From Massilia eurypsychrophila (lineage in GTDB: Bacteria; Pseudomonadota; Gammaproteobacteria; Burkholderiales; Burkholderiaceae_D): a DNA stretch of 64,000 bases. This document shows, in pieces, positions 35,360-43,955 of this stretch. How positions within the stretch are numbered: position 1 is the stretch's first letter; each line of letters opens with the position of its first letter. The stretch spans positions 62,001 to 126,000 of the forward strand of contig NZ_PDOC01000005.1 in assembly GCF_002760655.1 (NCBI RefSeq), written 5' to 3'. The translations under genes were made by a program, and so were the position numbers. The notes under the pieces were generated by a model that searched no databases, had not been told where the DNA came from, and was given only the letters and a program-made list of their open reading frames with translations.

Positions 35360-36223
35360 GTGAACATCGAGCAGGTATCAACGGCGGCGGGCGGCCATAA
35401 CGAGGACCTGGTATCGGTCTTTCGCGGCGAGCACTGCACCGATATTGTGATCATCGATGGCGGCACCTCGGTCGCCAAGCGCGACTACATCGACCCGGAT
35501 GGCAGCGACGTTGTGTGGTTCGTCACACAGTTTTCGGCGGCGCTGCGGCAGTCGATCCGCGCCGGCCGGTCGCAGGACGACAGCGTGGCGATGGCCGCGG
35601 ACGCGATGCGCTCGCAATTTGTGCCGCGCGCGCAGGCCGCGTCGATGCCGCTGTATGCATATCCGATCGCCGCGATGACGTGGGTGCGCGTGACCGAACA
35701 CGATGCCGGCGCGACGCTCGACCTGTACTGTCTCGGCGACTGCAAGGCGATCCTGCGCCGGCCCGACGGCCAGGTCGTCGACCTCGACCCGTTCAGCAAC
35801 CCGCAGGAACTGGTGCTGCAGGGCGAGATGGACCGGCTCAAGCGGGCCGGGGTGACCGATCCGGCGCAACGGCTGGCGGCGCTCATGCCGATGCTGCGCT
35901 CGCGCCGCGAATCGCAGCATGCGGCGCCGGCGCCGCAGGTGCTGTGCCCCGCGCCGCGCGGCCCGTTCCAGGCACGCCGCACCACCGCGCAGGCCGAACC
36001 GGGATCGATGCTGCTGGCGATGACGGACGGCTTCTCGCGCATTTACGATACCTACCATTTGCGCTGTCTCGATAGCCTGGTGCAGTGGTGTTTGCACGAA
36101 GGCCTGGCGCCGGCGCTCGCTTCCTTGCGCGCCTTCGAGGCCGACGGCGGCGACACCGGCCAGCAGTCGGTCAAGCGCGCCGACGATGCATCGGCAGTGC
36201 GCTGCATATTCGGCGCCGGCTAA
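35360..36223 (+). CDS. PP2C-like protein phosphatase domain protein
   Basis: A 287-residue protein with a GTG start (35360) and GGAGGCGG in front. The PP2C metal-site motifs are recognisable but diverged: GGHNEDLV at the N-terminus, VIIDGGTS, MTDGFSRIY near residue 220 and ADDASAV at the C-terminus, all with their Asp or Glu. A poorly conserved middle part (about 130-205) is Pro/Arg-rich. It probably dephosphorylates Ser/Thr residues, but the divergence leaves activity open. It is divergent from the PAS-GGDEF-EAL gene, with 231 bases between. Confidence 0.75.
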   Translation: MNIEQVSTAAGGHNEDLVSVFRGEHCTDIVIIDGGTSVAKRDYIDPDGSDVVWFVTQFSAALRQSIRAGRSQDDSVAMAADAMRSQFVPRAQAASMPLYAYPIAAMTWVRVTEHDAGATLDLYCLGDCKAILRRPDGQVVDLDPFSNPQELVLQGEMDRLKRAGVTDPAQRLAALMPMLRSRRESQHAAPAPQVLCPAPRGPFQARRTTAQAEPGSMLLAMTDGFSRIYDTYHLRCLDSLVQWCLHEGLAPALASLRAFEADGGDTGQQSVKRADDASAVRCIFGAG

Positions 36224-36665
36224 TTTTTTTGTGTGTGGGGATTGACCGGCACTGAGTCCATTGCGCTATGCCGTGTTTATATACAGTGGTTGATGGCGGC
36301 GGTATGTTGGTGAAAGTGGCTCGGATGTTCGAGGATGGCGGCTAAGGGAAGCGGTATTACGAATTAGGGACGACGATTGGAAGCTCGCAAAGTTAGTCAC
36401 GCCAGGCGTCTCCAGCGCCGCCCACTTGTCCAGCTCCATGCTGAATGAAACAACTGCACACCTCGCTTTCGCACGGGGCCGGTTTCAGGTGACAAACCGG
36501 CCAAGATAGTTGTCGTCTTGAAAGAAGGGTAGCTCCCGCTAATGCGCTACCCGAAAAAATGAAGTGCCGACGATGCACGAGAGGCCTTTCCTGAACAGTT
36601 TCTGCGAACGCGCCCCAACGACACAGTAATGAACATTTGCGACTCGCGCTGCCCAGAATGCGCGG
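36224..36665. other. 442-base stretch without a supported gene
   Basis: The GC is lower than in the flanks and no frame looks coding. A 61-codon minus-strand frame (36393-36578) begins MHRRHFIFSGSALAGATLL, which looks like a twin-arginine signal peptide, but the sequence after it has no resemblance to a mature protein. It may be the remnant of a secreted oxidoreductase gene. No terminator with a T-run follows the PP2C-like gene apart from a short TTTTTTT at 36226. Confidence 0.4.
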
Positions 36666-37373
36666 TTACATGTTGGTGGCGCGGACTAACCGAACGCCCC
36701 AATCCTCATCGGGATTGGTTGTGCCGTCCCCAAGGCGCTTCTGCATGACCGCAACGCCGAGGTCACGGCGCTGCGGCAACCTGTCTCGCTCAGCGGCATC
36801 CAGGGCAGCGCCGATCTCAGCATAGGAAAGATCGGTGCAATAGACTGGGGCTCCCGGCTGCTGGCGCCACGAGTCTGCGAGGGAGCCGGCGTCGAAGGCA
36901 TCCAGACCGGTATCATTGACCAGTGACATGGCTACCTTTCGACCGTGATCTCGATCTGCGGCAACTGGAATGGCGATCCGATCGAATGCTCCGGCCGGCT
37001 TGGCCTTCTTGGCCAGTGAAGCTGAGCCGATTGCATTCCATGCTTTGGCGATAGGGCGACCAAGCTGCTCGGCGACCCAGAGGCTTTCCGCCTGTCCGCG
37101 CTCGATGGCGTCGATCTTTTCGTCGCGGAAGGGATAATAGTTGGAGGTGTCGATAACCACTGTCTCCTCCGGGAGACGAGCGACCAGCGGCGCGATTTCG
37201 ATAAGTGCGTTTTCAGTGGTCACAGCGTGTGCGCCGGAGGCCAGAAGTTCTGGATCAATCGTCTCAGGCCCGCGCGAATTAGCGACTTTCACATCATGCC
37301 CGGCCTGGCTTAAGCGCAAGACGAGCGTCTTGCCGATGTTTCCCGTACCCAAAATTCCAGTTTGAGCGAACAT
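36666..37373 (-). CDS. F420-type NADP oxidoreductase-like protein
   Basis: A 235-residue Rossmann protein of the F420_oxidored family. The dinucleotide loop GILGTGNIGKTL is at the N-terminus, NSRGPETI follows strand 2, and VVIDTSNYYPFRD plus GRPIAKAWNAIGS mark the family. In actinobacteria and archaea these reduce F420 with NADPH; proteobacterial homologues lack F420 and have unknown substrates. Codon use and GC are a little below those of its neighbours. It is divergent from the hydrolase-MarR pair, with 129 bases between. Confidence 0.85.
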   Translation of the reverse strand: MFAQTGILGTGNIGKTLVLRLSQAGHDVKVANSRGPETIDPELLASGAHAVTTENALIEIAPLVARLPEETVVIDTSNYYPFRDEKIDAIERGQAESLWVAEQLGRPIAKAWNAIGSASLAKKAKPAGAFDRIAIPVAADRDHGRKVAMSLVNDTGLDAFDAGSLADSWRQQPGAPVYCTDLSYAEIGAALDAAERDRLPQRRDLGVAVMQKRLGDGTTNPDEDWGVRLVRATNM

Positions 37374-37502
37374 CGACGCGGCTGGCGCAGATCATCTTCG
37401 ACCCGCACGACTGAGGCTCAACCAGGCGCTTTCGAACACAGACGTTGAGCTTGTGGCCACATCGTGCTAAAGTCGTTAACACGTTAACGATATATCCAGG
37501 CC

Positions 37503-38360
37503 ATGACCAGCGAACCACATCGTATTGCGCTACCGAACGGCGACGTCGTCGAGGCGACTCTTTGGGAAGTGCCGGGCGCGAAAGCGGTCATCCTGGTGCA
37601 CCCGGCCACCGCCGTGACGCAGCGGTATTACGAACCATTTGCGCACTACCTGTCGCAACTGGGGTTCAGCGTAGTCACGTACGACTACCGCGGCACCGGC
37701 CGCGCGCGGCCCGCGCTGCGCGGGTTCGCGGTATCGATGTCCGACTGGATCGACCAGGATGTGGGCGGCGTTACGCGCTGGGCTGCCGGGCGCTTTCCCG
37801 ATGTACCGCTGCTCGCTGTGGGACACAGCCTTGGCGGGCACGCGCTGGCCCTGGGCGTCGGTATCGGTGCTCTGCGCGCCGGCGTGATGATCGCCTCGCA
37901 CGCGGGCGTGACGGCCACCATTCGCGGCGCCGCCGAGCGCGCTCGGGTCTGGCTCGTCATGCGCGTCCTGACGCCGCTTTTGTGCCCGCTGTTCGGCTAC
38001 ATGCCGGGCCGTCGATTTGGCCTTGGCGAAGACCTGCCGCGCGGTGTCATGCAGCAGTGGAGCCGATGGACGGCGATGCCCAACTACTTTTTCGACGACC
38101 CGAACATGGACGCGGCGCGGCGCATGGCGACGGTGCGCCTGCCGCTGCTGGTGTTGGGATTCGAGGACGACCCCTGGGCCAACCGCGTCGCCATCGACAA
38201 GCTGACGGCGCCGCTGCTCAACGCGCAGATGGAGCGCCGGCACATTACGCCAGCCGAAGCGGGCCTTGCCGCGATAGGGCATATGGGGTTCTTCCGCAAG
38301 CGCGCCGAAGCGACGCTGTGGCCCCTGGTCGGGAACTGGTTGCTGGCGCAGAGCAGATGA
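37503..38360 (+). CDS. alpha/beta hydrolase
   Basis: A 285-residue alpha/beta hydrolase: VILVHPATAVTQRYYEPFA (HP in the oxyanion loop, as in the serine aminopeptidase-like group), YDYRGTGRARP, nucleophile elbow VGHSLGGHAL, candidate acid in GFEDDPWAN and catalytic His in IGHMGFFRK. It has no signal peptide. Its TGA overlaps the MarR start codon (ATGA), so hydrolase and regulator are coupled. This suggests that MarR senses the substrate or product, which is unknown. Confidence 0.87.
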   Translation: MTSEPHRIALPNGDVVEATLWEVPGAKAVILVHPATAVTQRYYEPFAHYLSQLGFSVVTYDYRGTGRARPALRGFAVSMSDWIDQDVGGVTRWAAGRFPDVPLLAVGHSLGGHALALGVGIGALRAGVMIASHAGVTATIRGAAERARVWLVMRVLTPLLCPLFGYMPGRRFGLGEDLPRGVMQQWSRWTAMPNYFFDDPNMDAARRMATVRLPLLVLGFEDDPWANRVAIDKLTAPLLNAQMERRHITPAEAGLAAIGHMGFFRKRAEATLWPLVGNWLLAQSR

Positions 38361-38803
38361 GCGGACCTCGGAGCCCGCCTCGCTTTGTCATGCTGCTCAA
38401 TCGCGCGCAGCGCGTGGTGCAGCGATGGATAGAAACGCGTCCCGGTGCGTGGGACGGCGCCAGTTCGGCGCAAGCTGGCATGCTGTTCTTCCTCGCCTCG
38501 CGCAACGGTGCGGTCATCGGCGAAATCGCCCAGGCTTTGCAGGTAGCGCCCGCCGCGGTGACGAACCTGTCGAAACGCATGGAAGCGGCAAATCTGGTCG
38601 AGCGCTTCGCCGACGCCGACGACGGCCGCCTGACGCGGCTGCGCCTCTCGCCAGACGGCCAGCGCGCCAAGGACAAGGCTACGAAGGTGCTTGAGGACTT
38701 GAACGCGCGCCTGAGCGACGGCTTCTCGCCGGATGAACTGGCGACCGTAGCCAGGTGGCTGGCGCATGTAGTGGAACTAGAAAACGACATCGCCCCGCGC
38801 TAG
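38357..38803 (+). CDS. MarR-family transcriptional regulator
   Basis: A 148-residue winged-helix regulator. The recognition part is GEIAQALQVAPAAVTNLSKRMEAANLVERF, followed by the wing ADADDGRLTRLRLSPDGQRAK, with dimerising helices at both ends. The ATG lies inside the stop of the hydrolase gene (ATGA overlap). It probably represses the promoter in front of the hydrolase, where the sequence GTTAACACGTTAACGATA (near 37475) contains a GTTAAC-AC-GTTAAC repeat that could be its operator. Confidence 0.88.
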   Translation: MSGPRSPPRFVMLLNRAQRVVQRWIETRPGAWDGASSAQAGMLFFLASRNGAVIGEIAQALQVAPAAVTNLSKRMEAANLVERFADADDGRLTRLRLSPDGQRAKDKATKVLEDLNARLSDGFSPDELATVARWLAHVVELENDIAPR

Positions 38804-38849
38804 CGCTCTCTTGGGCCGATGGCCACTCTCGCGCATAGGGTCCGTCAGA

Positions 38850-40742
38850 TCAGGTTGCGCGCAGCGCGGCCTGCAGGTCAGCCATCGCCACCGGCTTGAC
38901 CAGGTGGAAGTCGAAGCCGGCGTCGCTGGTCTTTTCGCGGTCGTGCGGCGCGCCGTAGCCAGTGTGGGCCACCAGGCGCGTATGCGCCAATGCCGGCAGC
39001 GCGCGCAGGCTGCGCGCCAGTTCGGCGCCATCCATGTCGGGCAGGCCGATGTCGAGGATCATCACGTCCGGCGTGCGCAGCGCCGCCAACGCGAGCGCGC
39101 TGGCGCCGTCGTGCGCCAGTTCGACCGTGTGGCCGAGCGCGACTAGCAGGTCGCGCATCATCTCGGCCGAATCGACATTGTCGTCAACCAGCAGGATCGA
39201 CAGCGCCGAACCGGCTCCCGGCAGACCTCCCGCACGCGGCACTGGCGTGGCCTCGGCCGGCGCCGGCATCAGCGGCAGCGCGATCGTGAACGCGCTGCCA
39301 AGGCCGATGCCGGCGCTGCTGGCCGTCAGGCGGCCGCCGTGCATCGTTACCAGGGTCGACACCAGCGACAGGCCGATCCCGAGACCGTCGTGCGCGCGGT
39401 CCGGCGCAAAAGCGCCTTGCGCAAACATGTCGAAAATGCGCGGCAGGTTTTCGGCGCTGATGCCGATGCCGTTGTCGTGCACCGTGATGTGGACCATCGC
39501 GTTGGACACCACTTCGACCACCAGCCGCACCGCGCCATTCGGCGACGTGAACTTGGCCGCATTGTGCAGCAGGTTGCCGATCGACTGCGCCAGCCGGACC
39601 GCGTCGCCCCATACCCACAGCGGCTGCGCCGGCGCCGTCACTTGAATCTGGTGATGGCGCGCCTGCAGCACCGGCGCAGCCGTCTCCAGCGCCGCCTTCA
39701 GCACGCCGTCGAGTTCGACCGCCTCCTGGCGCAAGGTAAGTTTGCCTTCCGAGATGCGGGCGACGTCAAGCAAATCGTCGACCAGCCGGGTCAGGTGGTC
39801 GACCTGGCGCGTGATCACCGCGCGCGCCTTGAACTGCACCGACACCGCGTCCGGTCCGGCGCGCCCCAATAGTTCGACCGCGGTGCGGATCGGGCTGAGT
39901 GGATTGCGCAGCTCGTGCGCCAGGGTAGCGAGGAAGTCGTTCTTGTTCTCGTCGGCCGCGCGCAGCCGGCTTTCCATCGCCTTGCGCCCGGAGATGTCGC
40001 TGGTGATGCGCGCGATGCGGTACGGCTGGTCCATCGCGTCCTTGACGACGAAGGCGCGGTCGCGCACCCAGCGCATGGCGCCGTCGGGCTGGGCGACGCG
40101 GTACTCCTCGTCGTAGGCGCCGTGCTCGCGCAGGCCTTCCCAGCGCTGCAGCAGCGCGGCGCGGTCGTCCGCATGGACGCTGGCGGTCCAGTCGCCGGGC
40201 GCTTCGGCCAGGCGCGCGCTGTCGCGGCCCCACATCGCGTCGTAGGCGGCACTGACATACAGCAGGGCGCCGTCGGTCAGCGAGAACATCCAGAACACGT
40301 CGTCGATGTTCTCGGCCAGCTGGCGGAAGCGCTCCTCGCTGTTTTTCAGGTCGGCGCGGGTCTGCTGCAGGCGCAGCAGGGCGCGCACGTTGGCCACCAG
40401 CTCGTCGGCCTCGATCGGCGCAGCCAGGTAGTTGTCGGCGCCGCCTTCGAGGCCGCGGATCTTGTCGTCGCGCCCGGTCAGCGCGGCCGACGTTTGCAGC
40501 ACCAGCACGTCGCAGGTGGCGGGATTGCCCTTGATCCGGCGGCACACTTCGATGCCGTTGATATCGGGCAGTTTGACATCCAGCAGCACCAGCGCCGGCT
40601 CGACCCGCGTGACCATCAGCAGCGCGTCGGTGCCGTTGGCCGCCTCCTCGACGCGAAAGCCGGCGTTGAGCAGGATGCGCGTCTTGACGTAGCGCGCGCC
40701 GTCGTTGTCGTCGACGTTGAGGATCAGGGTGTCTTGGTTCAT
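38850..40742 (-). CDS. hybrid histidine kinase REC-PAS-HisKA-HATPase-REC
   Basis: A 630-residue soluble kinase. An N-terminal receiver (about 5-120, Asp55 in LVLLDVKLPDING) is followed by PAS (about 135-255), HisKA with His276 in LAHELRNPL, HATPase with NLLHNAAKF, DNGIGI and GLGIGLSLV, and a C-terminal receiver (about 510-625, MILDIGLPDMDG, Lys in LVKPV). The N-terminal receiver has Ala where the conserved Lys should be (NYLAAPIE), so its phospho-signalling may be altered. It is the last gene of the stressosome operon and starts one base after the preceding kinase stop, so it is a likely output of that complex. Confidence 0.92.
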   Translation of the reverse strand: MNQDTLILNVDDNDGARYVKTRILLNAGFRVEEAANGTDALLMVTRVEPALVLLDVKLPDINGIEVCRRIKGNPATCDVLVLQTSAALTGRDDKIRGLEGGADNYLAAPIEADELVANVRALLRLQQTRADLKNSEERFRQLAENIDDVFWMFSLTDGALLYVSAAYDAMWGRDSARLAEAPGDWTASVHADDRAALLQRWEGLREHGAYDEEYRVAQPDGAMRWVRDRAFVVKDAMDQPYRIARITSDISGRKAMESRLRAADENKNDFLATLAHELRNPLSPIRTAVELLGRAGPDAVSVQFKARAVITRQVDHLTRLVDDLLDVARISEGKLTLRQEAVELDGVLKAALETAAPVLQARHHQIQVTAPAQPLWVWGDAVRLAQSIGNLLHNAAKFTSPNGAVRLVVEVVSNAMVHITVHDNGIGISAENLPRIFDMFAQGAFAPDRAHDGLGIGLSLVSTLVTMHGGRLTASSAGIGLGSAFTIALPLMPAPAEATPVPRAGGLPGAGSALSILLVDDNVDSAEMMRDLLVALGHTVELAHDGASALALAALRTPDVMILDIGLPDMDGAELARSLRALPALAHTRLVAHTGYGAPHDREKTSDAGFDFHLVKPVAMADLQAALRAT

Positions 40743-40743
40743 G

Positions 40744-42108
40744 TCAGGCGGTCCGTTCTGGCTGGAGTGCGGAACGACGAGGAAGTGTCAGGGTAAATGT
40801 GGAACCGGCGCCGGCAGTGCTGCGCACTTCGACCTGGCCGCCGAGAAGCGCGGCGAGCTGGCGGCACAGCGGCAGACCCAGACCGGTGCCCTTGGCGCCG
40901 CGCTGCAGCGGATGCTCGATCTGGCTGAACTCTTCGAATATCAGGTGCAGGTGATCGGGTTTGATGCCGATGCCGGTGTCGGTCACGGCAAAGCGGATCA
41001 GGTCCGGATCGGGATGGGCTTCCAGGCGCACCGCCACTTCGCCGTCTTCGGTGAACTTGAGCGCGTTGGAGACGAAGTTGCGCAGTATCTGCGCCACCTT
41101 GCCGTCGTCCGACATGAACGTCACCGGTTCGGCCGGCTCGACGAATTGCAGCTCCACCCGCGGGTTCTGCGCCAGCGGCCGCAGCATCCCCTTCAGGGCG
41201 CTGAACAGGTTGCCGACGTCGATCGGCGCGATCGAGATCTCGACCTTGCCGGCCTCGATCTTGGCCAGGTCGAGCAGGTCGTTGACCAGCGTCGACAGGT
41301 CGTTGGCGGCGCTGGCGATGAACATGATCTGGCGTTCCTGCTCGACCGAGAGGTCGCCGTCCATGCGGTCGAGCAGCAGCTGGGCCAGTGCGCGGATCGA
41401 CGACAGCGGCGTGCGCAGTTCGTGGCTGGTGTTCGATAAAAAGCGCGACTTCATTTCGTCGGCCTTGCGGATGCGCTCGGCCTTTTCCTCGATCTCGGCG
41501 TACAGCGCCACCACGCCGCGGTTGGTGTCTTCCAGTTCGCGCGTCAGCGCCAGCAGGTCGTCCTGGCGTTCGCGCAGTTCGGCCAGCGCGCCGGCCAGTT
41601 CGTGGTTCTGCTGCTGCACTTCCGAAAAACTGGTTGCGGCCGGACTTGCCGCCAACTGCGCGCCCAGCGCGGCCAGGTGCTCGGGATCAACCGGCTGGCC
41701 CGGCCGCAGCGCTTTTACCATCGACACCGTCAGCGCATGGTCGGACTGATAGCTCACTTCGCAGCTATCCATCAGGCGCCGCGCGGTGATGATGGCGGTA
41801 TCGAACTGCTTGCCCAGCACGTCCGGCTCGGCGCCGCTTTGCAGCGCCACCCGCTCGGCGCCGCCGTTGTCGCGGATCGTCACCACCAGCTCGCGCCGGC
41901 GGCCGGTCTGCTCCAGGGTGAACAGCGCGCGCCCGCCGTACACGTGGCGGCACACGCAGCGCGCCACTTCCGACACCGCGGTGGCGATGCGCACCTGCTC
42001 CTGCTGGCCGAAGCCGAGCATGCTTGAGAGCTGGCGCGCGCGCTGGCGCACCGTCACCACGTCCTGCGGACCCTCGATGCCGAGGTTGAGGATGCGGGTG
42101 CTGTCCAT
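40744..42108 (-). CDS. histidine kinase with N-terminal RsbT-like ATPase module
   Basis: A 454-residue protein. Residues 1-135 look like an anti-sigma-factor-type HATPase (RIATAVSEVARCVCRHVYGG, VVTIRDNGG, ITARRLMDSCEVSYQ), followed by a coiled coil (about 160-220), HisKA with His229 in SNTSHELRTPLSSIRALAQ, and a normal HATPase (NFVSNALKF, DTGIGI, GTGLGLPLC). The first ATPase module links it to the RsbT/RsbX part of the operon. It lies between the RsbX-like gene (one base) and the hybrid kinase (one base), so all are co-translated. The phosphoryl acceptor is probably a receiver of the hybrid kinase. Confidence 0.9.
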   Translation of the reverse strand: MDSTRILNLGIEGPQDVVTVRQRARQLSSMLGFGQQEQVRIATAVSEVARCVCRHVYGGRALFTLEQTGRRRELVVTIRDNGGAERVALQSGAEPDVLGKQFDTAIITARRLMDSCEVSYQSDHALTVSMVKALRPGQPVDPEHLAALGAQLAASPAATSFSEVQQQNHELAGALAELRERQDDLLALTRELEDTNRGVVALYAEIEEKAERIRKADEMKSRFLSNTSHELRTPLSSIRALAQLLLDRMDGDLSVEQERQIMFIASAANDLSTLVNDLLDLAKIEAGKVEISIAPIDVGNLFSALKGMLRPLAQNPRVELQFVEPAEPVTFMSDDGKVAQILRNFVSNALKFTEDGEVAVRLEAHPDPDLIRFAVTDTGIGIKPDHLHLIFEEFSQIEHPLQRGAKGTGLGLPLCRQLAALLGGQVEVRSTAGAGSTFTLTLPRRSALQPERTA

Positions 42109-42109
42109 G

Positions 42110-43132
42110 TCAGCCGTGGCCGAGGTAGCGCATCACCAGCACGCTGGCGTCGTCGCGCGCGCGGCCGAAGTCGCGCAGCAGCACCGCCGCGATCAGCGCC
42201 GGGTTGCAGGCGGCCAGGCCAGGGTAGCTGGCCAGGTCCCACTGGGTGCTGATGCCGTCCGACGCCATGATGATCAACGACCCTGGAGGGCAGGGGTGGA
42301 TGAACTCCTGCACCTTGCGCATGTTGTGGCCGACGATGCCGTTGTGCGACACCATCTGCTTGCGTACGTCGCCGTCGATGATGCAGGCGGCGATATTGCC
42401 GATGCCGGCAAAGCGCAACTCGTCGCTGGCGAAATCGAGCTGCGCCACCGCCATCGCCGCGCCGCGCGTGGCGCGCATGGCCAGGTGGCAGTGGTCGATC
42501 TGCGCGGCGGGACCCAGCGCCGGGCGTGCCGCCAGCGCCGCCAGCGCGGTGCGCGCCGCGGTCGCCGCATCGGCGCCGTGGCCGAGGCCATCGACCGACA
42601 TCAGGCTCACGCCGCCGCGCAATTCAGCAATCGCCCAGGCGTCGCCGCATTCGTCTTCGCTGGCGATCGGAATGCACACGGCGCCCACTGCCAGCTTGTC
42701 GGGCGGCGCGGCGCCGTTCCACAGCCGCATGAAGAACACCGCGCCTTTGTCGCGCGGCGCGTAGGCGTCGAATTCGTCGGCCAGGCGCCGCATCGCGCCC
42801 AGTCCGGTGCCGGCGGTGCCGACACTGGACACGCCATCTTGCAGCGCGTTCGACAGGTTGGCGATGCCCGGTCCGCGGTCGAACGCGAGCACGTCGATGC
42901 CGCGCACCGGGCCCACCTGCGCCTGCGACAGGAACAGCCGGCCTTCGCCGGCGTGCTTGAGGATGTTGGTGGCAGCTTCGCTGATCAACAGCGCCAGCCG
43001 GCCGGCGCGGGTCTCGTCGAGGCCGATTTCGTCGGCCATGCGCTGGCCGGCGCGGCGCGCCGCGGCGATATCGCTGGAGTGGGTGATGGCGAAGGCATGA
43101 TGCGATTGCAGCGAACTGATTAACGTTTCCAT
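42110..43132 (-). CDS. rsbX: ATPase-RsbX fusion: SpoIIE-type phosphatase of the stressosome
   Basis: A 340-residue fusion. The N-terminal 140 residues are an RsbW/RsbT-type HATPase (LISEAATNILKHAGEG, DRGPGI, GTGLGAMRRL). The rest is a PP2C/SpoIIE-like phosphatase resembling RsbX (LMSVDGLGHGADAATAA, MASDGIS, ARDDASVLVMRY). RsbX resets the stressosome by dephosphorylating RsbR and RsbS. The gene overlaps the rsbT-like gene by 13 bases. The fused ATPase half is not present in Bacillus RsbX. Confidence 0.9.
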   Translation of the reverse strand: METLISSLQSHHAFAITHSSDIAAARRAGQRMADEIGLDETRAGRLALLISEAATNILKHAGEGRLFLSQAQVGPVRGIDVLAFDRGPGIANLSNALQDGVSSVGTAGTGLGAMRRLADEFDAYAPRDKGAVFFMRLWNGAAPPDKLAVGAVCIPIASEDECGDAWAIAELRGGVSLMSVDGLGHGADAATAARTALAALAARPALGPAAQIDHCHLAMRATRGAAMAVAQLDFASDELRFAGIGNIAACIIDGDVRKQMVSHNGIVGHNMRKVQEFIHPCPPGSLIIMASDGISTQWDLASYPGLAACNPALIAAVLLRDFGRARDDASVLVMRYLGHG

Positions 43133-43590
43133 TTTACGATCACAACGACTGTGCCTTCCCCATGCTTGCTATCAATATCGAAGTCGTCGACCAGGCGCTT
43201 GGCGCCGGACAGGCCCAGGCCCAGGCCGCCGCCGGTGGTGTAGCCATCGGTCAGCGCGAGGCCCAGGTCGGCAATGCCGGGTCCGTCGTCGGCGAATGCC
43301 AGCCGCACGCCGTGGCGAAAGCCATCGGTCAGGCAGGCGACATGCACTTCGCCGCCGCCGCCGTACTTGATGGTGTTGCGCGCCAGCTCGCTCGCCGCCG
43401 TCACCAGCTTGGTCTGGTCGACCAGACTCAGTTTAAGCTCGATGGCGCGTTCGCGCACCACCCGGCGCAGCAAGACGACATGCTCGTCGGTGGTGAGCGG
43501 CATTACACTGTGCGACGTCATGCCGGCGCCGGGCTCGAGCATCGGCGATACGTAGCGCACGGTGGTCTGCGGCGCGGAACGGTCGCTCAT
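43120..43590 (-). CDS. rsbT: RsbT-like switch kinase
   Basis: A 156-residue GHKL-fold serine kinase. N box ASELARNTIKYGGGG, G1 box DDGPGI and G2 region TTGGGLGLGLSGAKRLVDDF are intact. In Bacillus, RsbT phosphorylates RsbR and RsbS on stress, is released, and activates its target. The gene overlaps both neighbours (rsbS by four bases, rsbX by 13), so stoichiometric translation is likely. An N-terminal extension of about 25 residues may be partly unstructured, and a later in-frame start is possible. Confidence 0.92.
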   Translation of the reverse strand: MSDRSAPQTTVRYVSPMLEPGAGMTSHSVMPLTTDEHVVLLRRVVRERAIELKLSLVDQTKLVTAASELARNTIKYGGGGEVHVACLTDGFRHGVRLAFADDGPGIADLGLALTDGYTTGGGLGLGLSGAKRLVDDFDIDSKHGEGTVVVIVKWKR

Positions 43591-43946
43591 TTCAGGTAGT
43601 TCTTCCCGAGCAGCGCCATCCCGCGTTCGACGTTAAGGGCGGTCTTTACGCCCGGCAGCGTCAGCCCCAGCTCGACGAGCGTGATCGCCACCGCCGGCTG
43701 CATGCCCACGAGCACGGTCTGGGCGTCGAGCACGCGCGCCATCGACGCCGTGTTGCTGATCATGCGGCCGATAAAGGAGTCAACCAGGTCTAGCGCCGAA
43801 ATATCGATCAGCACGCCCTTGGCCTCGTCGCTAACGATGCGCTCGGTCAGGTCGTCCTGCAACGTCATCGCCAGGCGGTCGTGCATGTCGACCTGGATCG
43901 TCACCAGCAGCAGGTCGCCGATGCGCAGAATCGGAATACGTTCCAT
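43587..43946 (-). CDS. rsbS: RsbS-like STAS scaffold protein
   Basis: A 119-residue single STAS domain. The regulatory Ser57 sits in LVDSFIGRMISN, the same place as the phosphorylated Ser of Bacillus RsbS, and VLVGMQPAVAITLVELGL matches the second conserved helix. With RsbR it forms the stressosome shell that holds RsbT inactive. Its stop overlaps the rsbT-like start by four bases. Confidence 0.93.
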   Translation of the reverse strand: MERIPILRIGDLLLVTIQVDMHDRLAMTLQDDLTERIVSDEAKGVLIDISALDLVDSFIGRMISNTASMARVLDAQTVLVGMQPAVAITLVELGLTLPGVKTALNVERGMALLGKNYLK

Positions 43947-43955
43947 GATTATTCC

